Below, in pieces: positions 1 through 10,564 of a stretch of 64,000 nt of DNA. Position numbers and translations under genes: made by a program. Positions within the stretch are counted from its first letter, which is position 1. Each line of letters starts with the position of its first letter. The DNA lies in assembly GCA_021740995.1 (NCBI GenBank), contig JAIOYR010000006.1:1-64000 (forward strand), written 5' to 3'. The notes under the pieces were generated by a model. The model was not told the origin of the DNA. It saw only the letters and a list, made by a program, of their open reading frames with translations, and searched no databases. The stretch comes from Taibaiella sp. (GTDB lineage: Bacteria > Bacteroidota > Bacteroidia > Chitinophagales > Chitinophagaceae).

Positions 1-53
1 AATCCTATTACTGCTACTGAAGCGATTGCGATTGACTTGAAGATGTTTTTCAT
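1..53 (-). CDS. N-terminus of a secreted/exported protein, truncated by window edge (MKNIFKSIAIASVAVIG...)
   Basis: Reverse complement of 1-53 reads ATGAAAAACATCTTCAAGTCAATCGCAATCGCT..., a signal-peptide-like start running off the window. Confidence 0.6.
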   Translation of the reverse strand, partial: MKNIFKSIAIASVAVIG

Positions 54-78
54 TTTAGTTTAGTTTAGATTGTTTTAG

Positions 79-97
79 CCTGCCTGCCGCAGGCAGG
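79..97. repeat. Short perfect palindrome CCTGCCTG-CCG-CAGGCAGG followed by (TTTG)x4 at 98-113
   Basis: Direct reading; 8-bp stem, 3-nt loop, then tetranucleotide repeat. Confidence 0.8.
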
Positions 98-420
98 TTT
101 GTTTGTTTGTTTGAAAGGTATATTACCAAACACGTGCCAGAAACATAAGTAATTGATTTTCAACGTATTGAAAACTGAAATGGTATGCCAATCTTCCGCA
201 GAGCGGAATTAATTTCCGAAATATGGAAAAAATAACTTGATTTGGCTTTGAAAAGAATAAAAATAGAATTTAAGATATCCAATATGAAGTGACTGTAAAA
301 GTAGACATGCACCAATGTGACGGGTTGACAAATGTTAATGAGCTTTCCAATCCTATTTGGTGTATAGCAGATAAGTACCCGACTGTCAAAATGAAATCAC
401 ATAACAAATATCACACAATC

Positions 421-478
421 ATTTCTGCCAAAAATTACACACACAAGTAGAAAAAGTCGCTAATTTCTGCCAAAAATT
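421..478. promoter_or_regulatory. Direct repeat ATTTCTGCCAAAAATT (421-436 and 463-478) upstream of groES
   Basis: Two identical 16-mers 42 bp apart (start to start), ~90-140 bp upstream of the groES start. Confidence 0.6.
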
Positions 479-564
479 GCCCTTATAGTCACTTAAAACG
501 CTGTGGCATAAAATGTGTTGGTGATAAGACAAACCAAACATTTTAATAAAATAAATCAGAGATT

Positions 565-846
565 ATGGCAAAAAATGTGAACATCACCCCATTGCACGAC
601 CGTGTAATTGTGAAACCGGCTCCAGCTGAAGAAAAAACTGCAGGTGGTATTATTATTCCGGATACAGCTAAAGAAAAACCACAACGCGGTACTGTAGTAG
701 CTGCAGGCCCAGGCAAAAAAGACGAGCCAATGACTGTAAAACCAGGCGATGCTATATTATATGGCAAGTATGCCGGCACAGAAGTAAGCTTTGAAGGTGA
801 AGACCTGCTTATTATGCGTGAGAGCGATATTTTGGCAGTTATTTAA
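565..846 (+). CDS. groES: Co-chaperonin GroES
   Basis: 93 aa; [42 protein letters not shown], upstream of groEL. Confidence 0.98.
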   Translation: MAKNVNITPLHDRVIVKPAPAEEKTAGGIIIPDTAKEKPQRGTVVAAGPGKKDEPMTVKPGDAILYGKYAGTEVSFEGEDLLIMRESDILAVI

Positions 847-935
847 TCCGGATGTGCTTAGATCCACTCTTGGGGCCGACTAACAACACTAAAAAAATTC
901 AGAAAAACAATCTACAATCATCACCTGCCATATAA

Positions 936-2600
<1,665 letters not shown>

Positions 2601-2621
2601 AAATAAAAAAGTAAAAATAAA

Positions 2622-2660
2622 AAAAGTAAAAGCTCCGGTTTGTCCGGAGCTTTTACTTTT
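2622..2660. terminator. Bidirectional rho-independent terminator between groEL and acs
   Basis: AAAAGTAAAAGCTCCGG-tttgt-CCGGAGCTTTTACTTTT: 17-bp stem, T-rich on both strands, between convergent genes. Confidence 0.9.
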
Positions 2661-2677
2661 TGGTGAAATTGTGTGAT

Positions 2678-4576
2678 TTAGACCTTCCCCTGCATTATCT
2701 CTTCCACCACACCGGGATCGAGCAATGTAGAGGTATCGCCCAGGTTATCGGTTTCACCCTCTGCTATTTTTCGCAGTATACGGCGCATTATTTTGCCGCT
2801 ACGGGTTTTGGGCAGGCCATGTACAAACTGTACCTTATCGGGCCGGGCTATGGCGCCTATCACCCTCGTAATGGTTTGTAGTATATCTGCCTGAGTGTGG
2901 GCTGCATCATCGGGCATAGACTGCATAATTATGTAGGCATATATTCCCTGCCCTTTCAGATCGTGCAGGTAACCCACAACTGCACTCTCCAGCACACCAG
3001 TGTGCATGTTTATGGCATTCTCTACCTCTGCGGTACCGATACGGTGTCCACTCACGTTCAGCACATCGTCTACTCTGCCGGTAATGCGATACATGCCATT
3101 TTCGTCCCTGTAGCAGCCGTCACCCGTGAAGTACAGCCCCTCATAAGCAGCAAAATAATTAGTGCGGCACCGCTCGTGGTCGCCATAGGTTGTGCGCACT
3201 ATAGACGGCCATGGGAAACGGATACATAGGTTACCGCTTACGTCATTACCATAAATAAGAGTCCCCTGCTCATCTACAAGCACCGGCTGTATGCCGGGCA
3301 GCGGCAGAGTGGCATAGCCGGGCTTTGCGGGCGTAATTCCTGCAATATTCGACAACATAATACCTCCGGTTTCTGTTTGCCACCATGTGTCTACTATAGG
3401 GCAGCGATTTTTACCTATATGATCGTCATACCAGTGCCATGCTTCCTCATTGATAGGCTCACCCACCGTACCCAGCACCCGCAAACTGCTGAGGCTCTTG
3501 CCGGCCAGTGGCTGCAAGCCATGTGCCATGAGGCTGCGGAGAGCAGTAGGGGCAGTGTATAATATTGTAGCCTGGTGCTTGTCTACTATATCCCACAACC
3601 TGCCGGCATCGGGATAAGTGGGTATACCCTCGTACATAAGCGAGGTACCACCGGCACACAACACACCGTATACGATGTATGTATGACCGGTTATCCAACC
3701 TATATCAGCAGTACAAAAATGAATGTCTCCCGGCTGCACCTGAAATACATTTACAAAGCTATAAGTAGCATAAACCATGTACCCTGCAGTGCTATGCACT
3801 ACACCCTTTGGCTTGCCGGTAGAGCCGGATGTGTAGAGGATAAACAGCGGGTCTTCGGCATCCATTTCTTCGGCAGGCAGGTTGCTTTCACTGACTGCCT
3901 GTAGCTCTTCGTGCCACCATACATCTCGCCCCTTTATCATGCTCACCGGGCAGTGTGTACGCTGGTATACAATCACCCGCTTCACTGCAGGGCAAGCCGC
4001 CAGCGCATCATCGATCGTATTCTTCAGCGGTATGTCCTTAGGTCCACGGTAGGCTCCGTCGCAGGTAATCACAAATTCGGAGCCGGCATCTTGCAGCCTG
4101 TCGGCAATGCTTTGTGCACTGAAGCCACCGAAAATAACTGAGTGAATAGCCCCTATCCGGGCACAGGCAAGCATAGCCACCGGCAACTCAGGCACCATGC
4201 CCATATATATACAAATCCTGTCGCCTTTTTTTACCCCGCTATTACGAAGGACAGCAGCAAATCTGCAAACGTAGTCATGCAACTGGGCGTAGGTAAGCAC
4301 ACGGTGCGGTTCATCGGTGCCGTTTGGCTCCCATATTATAGCCGGTCTGTCGCCTAAAGCCGCAAGATGACGGTCGAGACAGTTTTCTGTGATGTTTAGT
4401 TTACCATTGATGAACCATTGCACATCAGGCTTCAAAAAATCCCACTGCAATACAGTATCCCATTTTTTTCGCCACACAAACTGCTCTGCGACCGAGGCCC
4501 AAAAACCTTGCGGGTCAGCAACGCTGGCTGCGTAATCTTTCTGATATTGTTCGTAAGATTTTATCTGATAATTCAT
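2678..4576 (-). CDS. acs: Acetyl-CoA synthetase (AMP-forming)
   Basis: 632 aa; YTSGSTGKPKGVVHS, DTWWQTETGG, and C-terminal KTRSGKIMRRILR motifs. Confidence 0.95.
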   Translation of the reverse strand: MNYQIKSYEQYQKDYAASVADPQGFWASVAEQFVWRKKWDTVLQWDFLKPDVQWFINGKLNITENCLDRHLAALGDRPAIIWEPNGTDEPHRVLTYAQLHDYVCRFAAVLRNSGVKKGDRICIYMGMVPELPVAMLACARIGAIHSVIFGGFSAQSIADRLQDAGSEFVITCDGAYRGPKDIPLKNTIDDALAACPAVKRVIVYQRTHCPVSMIKGRDVWWHEELQAVSESNLPAEEMDAEDPLFILYTSGSTGKPKGVVHSTAGYMVYATYSFVNVFQVQPGDIHFCTADIGWITGHTYIVYGVLCAGGTSLMYEGIPTYPDAGRLWDIVDKHQATILYTAPTALRSLMAHGLQPLAGKSLSSLRVLGTVGEPINEEAWHWYDDHIGKNRCPIVDTWWQTETGGIMLSNIAGITPAKPGYATLPLPGIQPVLVDEQGTLIYGNDVSGNLCIRFPWPSIVRTTYGDHERCRTNYFAAYEGLYFTGDGCYRDENGMYRITGRVDDVLNVSGHRIGTAEVENAINMHTGVLESAVVGYLHDLKGQGIYAYIIMQSMPDDAAHTQADILQTITRVIGAIARPDKVQFVHGLPKTRSGKIMRRILRKIAEGETDNLGDTSTLLDPGVVEEIMQGKV

Positions 4577-4697
4577 GAAAAAGTAATCAAGTTGTATACA
4601 CAGAATAGTTATGATGTAGAAAACAACAAAAACAATAGCTTTGGACTAAATATTATTGCAACTCTTAGCCTCAAAAAATCATCTGGATTCCTATAAA

Positions 4698-4925
4698 TTA
4701 AATAAGCTCTCGAAATTCTTCGGGAGATATTTTCGCATCTGTAAGTATCTGCCGCAATAAGCCTTTACCCAAATCCTTTTTGCCATGAATCGGAATAGTA
4801 ACACGGGTATGCTCGCTATTGATGTAGATAGCGTGACTTCCTGATTGGCGTTCAAAATAAAAGCCCTTTTGCCTAAGTACTTTAATTAAGTCTTTTGCAT
4901 TAATGACAGGTTGCCTTGGACTCAC
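4698..4925 (-). CDS. hicA: HicA-family mRNA interferase toxin
   Basis: 75 aa; LIKVLRQKGFYFERQSGSHAIYIN...TIPIHGKKDLGKGLLRQIL, overlaps the HicB-like gene by 4 nt. Confidence 0.88.
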   Translation of the reverse strand: MSPRQPVINAKDLIKVLRQKGFYFERQSGSHAIYINSEHTRVTIPIHGKKDLGKGLLRQILTDAKISPEEFRELI

Positions 4926-5143
4926 ACAGCAATTTTTAGTTGGCTGGAATATACTTCTTCATTTATGCTTTCACCCTTCTCCAGCCTAGCTTCGATATGA
5001 AGCGTTATGGCATCCCGAATCATCATCAGGGCCTCTTCTTTACTTTCACCCTCTGCATAACACCCTTGTAATGCCGGACAAATAGCAAGGTAATTTCCAT
5101 CCTCATCTTTTTCTACAACAACTGTAAGGTTATACTCGCTCAT
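4922..5143 (-). CDS. hicB: HicB-family antitoxin (start adjusted from 5170 to the MSEYNLTVVVEKDEDGNY methionine)
   Basis: VVEKDEDGNYLAICPALQGCYAEGESKEEALMMIRDAI is a HicB-type partial RNase H fold. Confidence 0.87.
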   Translation of the reverse strand: MSEYNLTVVVEKDEDGNYLAICPALQGCYAEGESKEEALMMIRDAITLHIEARLEKGESINEEVYSSQLKIAV

Positions 5144-5237
5144 ACACAGTTTTAAAGTAAATATAGTCAAAATACCTAAAAATATGAGTTAACCATCTAC
5201 ACCTAAATACCAATTATATGCTAATGAAAACAAGCAC

Positions 5238-5269
5238 TTTGACTTTTGGCTTTTCAGAGGCTATCTTTG
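5238..5269 (+). promoter_or_regulatory. Bacteroidota sigma-ABfr-type promoter
   Basis: TTTG (5238-5241) - N20 - TATCTTTG (5262-5269), 17 nt before the glycosyltransferase start. Confidence 0.7.
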
Positions 5270-5285
5270 AGCAACGTTCATTCAT

Positions 5286-6392
5286 ATGACATTCGTTTTC
5301 TGGCAGGGAATTATCAGTATTCATCAAAAGTCATTTCTGGAAGCTGTCGCTGCACGGGCGGGAGCCGGGAAAGTGTTGCTGGTGGTGGAAAACGACATTA
5401 CCCCCTACCGTAAAAATATGGGCTGGGATGTGCCCGAGATAACAAATGTAACTGTTTTACTGTCGCCGGCACTACAGCAGGTGCAGGAGATAGTGCACAC
5501 CAATAAAGATGCGGTGCATATAGTAGGCGGCATACGGGTAGGCAGGTTGCTGTCAGCGGCATTTGATGAATGTGTGCGCCAGGGGTGCAAAGTTGGTATA
5601 ATGACAGAACCCTACAACGATGCAGGAGCAAAGGGAATGCTGCGCACCCTAAAATACCGGTATTACAAACTCAGGTACTTCGGGCGTATACAGTTTGTAC
5701 TGGCTATAGGAAGGCAGGGAGTAGAACAGTATTCCCGATTGGGTTTTGACACAAACCGCATTTTTCCATGGGCTTACTTTATCAGCGTAGCCACTAGCCA
5801 AAGAAGCCGCCACCCCAAGCACCCGGTAAGGATCATGTATGCCGGCAGGCTGGAAGCGGCAAAAGGCATATCGAAGTTTATGGAAGAACTGGTGAAGAGC
5901 GATAGTCAGAACTATTCTCTGGACCTATACGGTACCGGTGCTGACGAAGAAAAGATGAAGCAACTGGTGACGGAAAAAGGACTCACAGACAGGATATGTT
6001 TTTATCCATTCCTGAAGTATGAGGAACTATTGACAAAGTATGCCCACTACGACTGGGTGGTGCTGCCCAGCACTGCCAAAGATGGATGGGGAGTGATAGT
6101 GAGCGAGGGACTGCTGAACGGACTAAAGGCCATATGCAGCAATATATGCGGCGTGAGCCGGGTGATAACCAATGGTGTAAATGGTGTTACCTTCGACTGG
6201 AACGAACCAGGCAGTTGCCGCGGCGCTATAAACGAAATGCTGGGGAATGACTCCTTTGCAAGTACTGCTGAAATTGCCGCATGGGCCCGGAATGGCATCA
6301 GCGCAAGCGCAGGAGCTGATTACCTCTATGAGATAATGGACTGTGTATACGATAACAAATCAAAACCGGGCTTGCCCTGGGAAGGAGCATAA
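5286..6392 (+). CDS. Glycosyltransferase, GT-B fold (family 4-like)
   Basis: 368 aa; IMYAGRLEAAKGISKFMEELV ... VLPSTAKDGWGVIVSEGLLNG. Confidence 0.85.
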   Translation: MTFVFWQGIISIHQKSFLEAVAARAGAGKVLLVVENDITPYRKNMGWDVPEITNVTVLLSPALQQVQEIVHTNKDAVHIVGGIRVGRLLSAAFDECVRQGCKVGIMTEPYNDAGAKGMLRTLKYRYYKLRYFGRIQFVLAIGRQGVEQYSRLGFDTNRIFPWAYFISVATSQRSRHPKHPVRIMYAGRLEAAKGISKFMEELVKSDSQNYSLDLYGTGADEEKMKQLVTEKGLTDRICFYPFLKYEELLTKYAHYDWVVLPSTAKDGWGVIVSEGLLNGLKAICSNICGVSRVITNGVNGVTFDWNEPGSCRGAINEMLGNDSFASTAEIAAWARNGISASAGADYLYEIMDCVYDNKSKPGLPWEGA

Positions 6393-6395
6393 ATT

Positions 6396-7406
6396 ATGGT
6401 ACTGATAGATGCGTTGTATATTAACAAAGGCGGAGGAGCAGTACTCCTTCAATACCTTATTGAGCAAATTTTAGCCAGCGATAATAGCAGTAACTTTTTC
6501 TTTCTGCTGGACCCGAGATTTGATAAACCAAAAAACCTGACAACAAACTATACCGTAATACCCAACAAACAGAGTGAACGGAAAAAGTTCTACAAACTGA
6601 ATACACATAGCTACTCCAAGGTACTTTGTTTTGCAAACACCCCACCACCTGTGCGGCTTAAAGCTAAGATATATACTTACTTTCATAACCAGAAACTGCT
6701 GGAAGCGCCGGGAAAGAAACACAAAAGAATGTTCTGGTCGCAGTATATAAAGTACCTGTTTGTAAAACGCTTCAACAAAAACACTGACTACTATATAGTG
6801 CAAACCCCGCACATGGTGCAAATGCTGGTGGGCGTGGGGCTAAAGGATATAGCACACTGCCTAACTATACCATTTTATGATACTGATAAATACCTGAGCG
6901 GCGGGCTCCCATTTGAAGAGCGAAGAAAAAATGAGTTTGTTTTTATCAGCAACCCATCGCCACAAAAGAACTACCCTGCCCTGCTGGATGCATGGGAACA
7001 TCTACTATCAAAAGGGCATAAGCCCCGACTGCATGTAACTATAGACAACACCGCACCGGGAATACTGGACAGAGTGGACATGCTCAATAAAATGGGTGCG
7101 GATATTGTGAACCATGTATACACAGACCCACGGGAACTCTACTTCAACTGCCCCTACCTTATTTTTCCGTCTATAATGGAGAGTTTCGGATTGCCGCTGA
7201 TAGAGGCAGCAGAAAGCGGCATGAAAATACTGGCATCGGACCTGCCGTTTGTGTATGATGTGGTTACTCCCAGCCTCACATTCGACCAAAGAAAACCGGC
7301 CGCAATAGCAGCCGCTGTGATACGTGCAATGGACAAAAACGACTTACCCTTTCCTAAAGTGGTAATCAGCAACCGGATTAGGGAACTGATAGACCTACTT
7401 GGATAA
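6396..7406 (+). CDS. Glycosyltransferase, GT-B fold (family 4-like)
   Basis: 336 aa; FISNPSPQKNYPALLDAWEHL ... YLIFPSIMESFGLPLIEAAESG; 3-nt gap from previous gene. Confidence 0.85.
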   Translation: MVLIDALYINKGGGAVLLQYLIEQILASDNSSNFFFLLDPRFDKPKNLTTNYTVIPNKQSERKKFYKLNTHSYSKVLCFANTPPPVRLKAKIYTYFHNQKLLEAPGKKHKRMFWSQYIKYLFVKRFNKNTDYYIVQTPHMVQMLVGVGLKDIAHCLTIPFYDTDKYLSGGLPFEERRKNEFVFISNPSPQKNYPALLDAWEHLLSKGHKPRLHVTIDNTAPGILDRVDMLNKMGADIVNHVYTDPRELYFNCPYLIFPSIMESFGLPLIEAAESGMKILASDLPFVYDVVTPSLTFDQRKPAAIAAAVIRAMDKNDLPFPKVVISNRIRELIDLLG

Positions 7407-7519
7407 AAATACGGGAAAAATACGGTATGCAACAATGCAGCCATGCATTACATTTGTTTTATAAATTGACCCAACTTCTACCAACGCAAAAAATACGTAC
7501 AGTAAACAAATAGAGATTT

Positions 7520-8428
7520 ATGAAAAAGATGAAAATATACTTGCTGCCTTTCATTACGCTCATGTACTCCTGCAATAACGAAACATCTAATTCCAATACA
7601 CAAACCGGCATTGACTCCTCTGCCGTGTCAATAGACTACGCTGTAAAACACCCCGAAGTGCTTTACGACATTAAAGAAATGGCAGCCAGCAGAGAAGCCA
7701 GCGCAGCTACGGCAACCGGCATTCCTGTGATTATCAATACTCAGTATCAATTCAAAGATTCTCTTGACCACCTCCAGGCTATTGATTCTATCAACAACTA
7801 CAACCCATCTAATCTGACAGACAGAAATAACCTGTTCACAATGGGCATAGACACACTGGAAAGTTTTGTAAATACTACCACAAGTGGCAATGCAGATTAC
7901 TTCATTCAATTTCTACTTGCTTACAACAACCCTGCCAGGCTGAACCTGATAATTTGTGGCGCAAATGACGTAGGCGATAACATCTATGTTCAGGAAACCG
8001 GAGGCAAAGCAAATGTTCTAAAACTTGTAGCAAAACAACCTGCAAACAACAATCCATTTCAATTGCCAATGGGGGTGCCTGTACACAGAATGCCCCGGTA
8101 TGCAAATGGCGCAACTTTTAACTCGGCGGATAGCATGGTAAGAACGTACAGAAATAAACTTGCATCGCCCAACACAGCTACATCTTTTACTGTGGATGCC
8201 AATGATTTCAGTGCTTATCTGAGTAAGCTAAAAGAATCGAACGCGACAAAAGTGCATATATATCTGGGAGAAGATAACAACAAGCTGGTTTTAATAATAG
8301 CGGGATACAACGGGCAAAAATACATTTACTTAAGAAACGGCGCACAAAACTCATGTGTATACGAGCACTGCAATCCGTGCCCTATATGCAGCCCACTGTA
8401 TATGGACGGAAGAACAATAGAACAATAA
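7520..8428 (+). CDS. Hypothetical lipoprotein
   Basis: 302 aa with lipobox-like start (MKKMKIYLLPFITLMYSCNNE); TACATTTG box at 7449-7456 upstream. Confidence 0.6.
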   Translation: MKKMKIYLLPFITLMYSCNNETSNSNTQTGIDSSAVSIDYAVKHPEVLYDIKEMAASREASAATATGIPVIINTQYQFKDSLDHLQAIDSINNYNPSNLTDRNNLFTMGIDTLESFVNTTTSGNADYFIQFLLAYNNPARLNLIICGANDVGDNIYVQETGGKANVLKLVAKQPANNNPFQLPMGVPVHRMPRYANGATFNSADSMVRTYRNKLASPNTATSFTVDANDFSAYLSKLKESNATKVHIYLGEDNNKLVLIIAGYNGQKYIYLRNGAQNSCVYEHCNPCPICSPLYMDGRTIEQ

Positions 8429-8452
8429 AAAGAGCAATAAAAATGTAGCAAA

Positions 8453-9106
8453 ATGATAGACAAGTACAAAGAATACTTATTTTATGTGTATTTATTCATT
8501 GTACTCTTGTGTGTCGTTGCGGGTGCTGTGCGCTATAAAAAAACAGATGCGCCTACAAAAACAATTTACTACTTACTGTGTATAATGCTGATAAGTGAGT
8601 GTGCCACCAGGATATTTTCAAAGGCACCGATTTATCATGTTTATACCGTTGTGGAATTGTGGATGATTACCATCTACTTTCTGCAAACAACAGTAAAGAA
8701 AATGGTAAGTGCTTTAACCATAGCCGCTACCATTGTCTACCCCACATTGGCAATACTGAATGTGGCATGGGCTGAAGACCCATCTACGCTGAATGCCCAT
8801 TCTATAACAGTAGAAAGCTTTGCAGTAATAGTCATGTCTTTGTATGCCCTGTATAAGATACTTATCAATGACAGTATAGATAACTTATTCAAGCATGTTC
8901 ATTTCTGGTTGTGGACCTGCTTTCTAACCTACTTTAGTTCTACATTTTTCTTTTGGTCTACCATTAAGATTCTTTATAAAATTCATTCTACAGGGTACGT
9001 ATTTGCTGTGTTTTCCCAGATTATTATGAACATACTCGTCTATCTGGCGATACTACTGATATTTATATTTTATCCTAAGAACTCAATGCCAAAAGAACCT
9101 ACATGA
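8453..9106 (+). CDS. Hypothetical multi-pass membrane protein
   Basis: 217 aa, several hydrophobic helices; stop overlaps the histidine kinase start (ATGA, 9103-9106). Confidence 0.65.
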   Translation: MIDKYKEYLFYVYLFIVLLCVVAGAVRYKKTDAPTKTIYYLLCIMLISECATRIFSKAPIYHVYTVVELWMITIYFLQTTVKKMVSALTIAATIVYPTLAILNVAWAEDPSTLNAHSITVESFAVIVMSLYALYKILINDSIDNLFKHVHFWLWTCFLTYFSSTFFFWSTIKILYKIHSTGYVFAVFSQIIMNILVYLAILLIFIFYPKNSMPKEPT

Positions 9107-9891
9107 ACATACACAATGACCTTATAATATTTCTGGGAGGCACACTTACGCTTATGCTGTTTGCATTCACCCTTGTCATATTTCTGATAGTGCACAAGAA
9201 AAAACGATACCAGCACCTGCTGGAAAAACAGAACATGGAAAACAACTATCAAAACCAACTGCTGATGTCGCGCATGGAAGTGCAGGAGCAGTCTTTCAGG
9301 CACTTCTCTGAAGAAATACATGATAACATAGGTCAGCTACTGAGCATCGTAAAAATGCAATTGTTCAATATTCGCAACAGCAGCAAGGAGCCCGAAGTAA
9401 CCACCAAAGCCAATGAAGCGACAAACATACTGGGCAAAGCTATAACCGACCTGCGCAACATAAGCCATACACTCAACAGCTCGTTTGTAACCAATGTGGG
9501 GCTGGCTGCGGCCATAGAAAAAGATCTGGAATACATACGCTCCGCAAAGGAGGTGAAATGCAAACTGCTGAAAAGCGGCGAAGAATACGATATGGGCAAT
9601 GAACGCGAACTGCTTATATTCCGTATCATACAAGAGGCAATATCCAATGCGGTAAAGCATGGAGCGCCTACTGCCATAGACATAGACCTTGAATACACGC
9701 CCGAAACACTGTGCATCACCATCGCAGATAATGGCGCAGGCTTTGACACGAACAACATAAGCAAAAGCGGAATAGGGCTCAACAACATGTATGTGCGCTC
9801 AGCGCTGCTAAAAGGCAAAATGGATATAACGTCTGCTGCAGGCAGGGGAACAACAATACAACTGAACATCAATAAAAACATAGAACCATAA
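9103..9891 (+). CDS. Sensor histidine kinase (HisKA_3 / NarX-LiaS type)
   Basis: 262 aa; FSEEIHDNIGQLLSIVKMQLF, EAISNAVKHG, ITIADNGAGFD, SGIGLNNM. Confidence 0.92.
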   Translation: MNIHNDLIIFLGGTLTLMLFAFTLVIFLIVHKKKRYQHLLEKQNMENNYQNQLLMSRMEVQEQSFRHFSEEIHDNIGQLLSIVKMQLFNIRNSSKEPEVTTKANEATNILGKAITDLRNISHTLNSSFVTNVGLAAAIEKDLEYIRSAKEVKCKLLKSGEEYDMGNERELLIFRIIQEAISNAVKHGAPTAIDIDLEYTPETLCITIADNGAGFDTNNISKSGIGLNNMYVRSALLKGKMDITSAAGRGTTIQLNINKNIEP

Positions 9892-9904
9892 TAAAACAGA
9901 AGAC

Positions 9905-10546
9905 ATGATAAATGTAGCACTGGCAGATGACCATGCAATGCTGAGGAAGGGAGTAGCAGGCATACTGTCTCAGTTTGGCAATATTGAGGTAATAATGGAA
10001 GCAGGCAATGGCAGAGAACTAATAGACAAACTAAAAGCCGCGACAGTGCTGCCCGATGTGTGTATACTGGATATAAACATGCCGGAAATGAATGGCTATG
10101 AAACAGCCGCAGCTATTAGAAGAAGATGGCCACACATCAGAATTCTGGCCCTCTCTATGTACGACACAGAGCTGAACATTATAAAGATGTTGCGCAATGG
10201 CGCCAATGGCTATGTGCTGAAAGACTCTGACCCTGAAGAACTGAAAAATGCTATCAATGCAATTTACAAAGAGGGCTTCTACCACTCTGATGTGGTTACG
10301 GGAAGGATGCTGCATATATTGCATGACCCCGATGGCAAGGTAAATGTGGAACTAACCGACCGGGAAATACAGTTTATGAAGTTCTGTGCATCAGAGCTTA
10401 CCTACAAAGAAATAGCTGACGATATGGGACTAAGCCCGCGAACCATAGATGGCTACAGAGAGGCCTTGTTCAAAAAACTGAACATAACCACACGCACGGG
10501 CCTGGCTATGTATGCCATAAAAGCCGGCATAGTGGCGGTGAAGTAA
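9905..10546 (+). CDS. Response regulator, NarL/LuxR family
   Basis: 213 aa; ALADDHAMLRKGV, CILDINMPEMNGYE, LTYKEIADDMGLSPRTIDGYREALFKKL. Confidence 0.95.
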   Translation: MINVALADDHAMLRKGVAGILSQFGNIEVIMEAGNGRELIDKLKAATVLPDVCILDINMPEMNGYETAAAIRRRWPHIRILALSMYDTELNIIKMLRNGANGYVLKDSDPEELKNAINAIYKEGFYHSDVVTGRMLHILHDPDGKVNVELTDREIQFMKFCASELTYKEIADDMGLSPRTIDGYREALFKKLNITTRTGLAMYAIKAGIVAVK

Positions 10547-10564
10547 AACCGAACAAATAATGAC

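Noticed and set aside
98-113. (TTTG)x4 as a phase-variation microsatellite
   Set aside because: Only four repeat units, located outside coding sequence; could alternatively supply TTTG -33 elements, but evidence is too weak for a phase-variable call
9333-9938. 201-aa minus-strand ORF over the histidine kinase
   Set aside because: Antisense to an unambiguous HisKA_3 kinase frame
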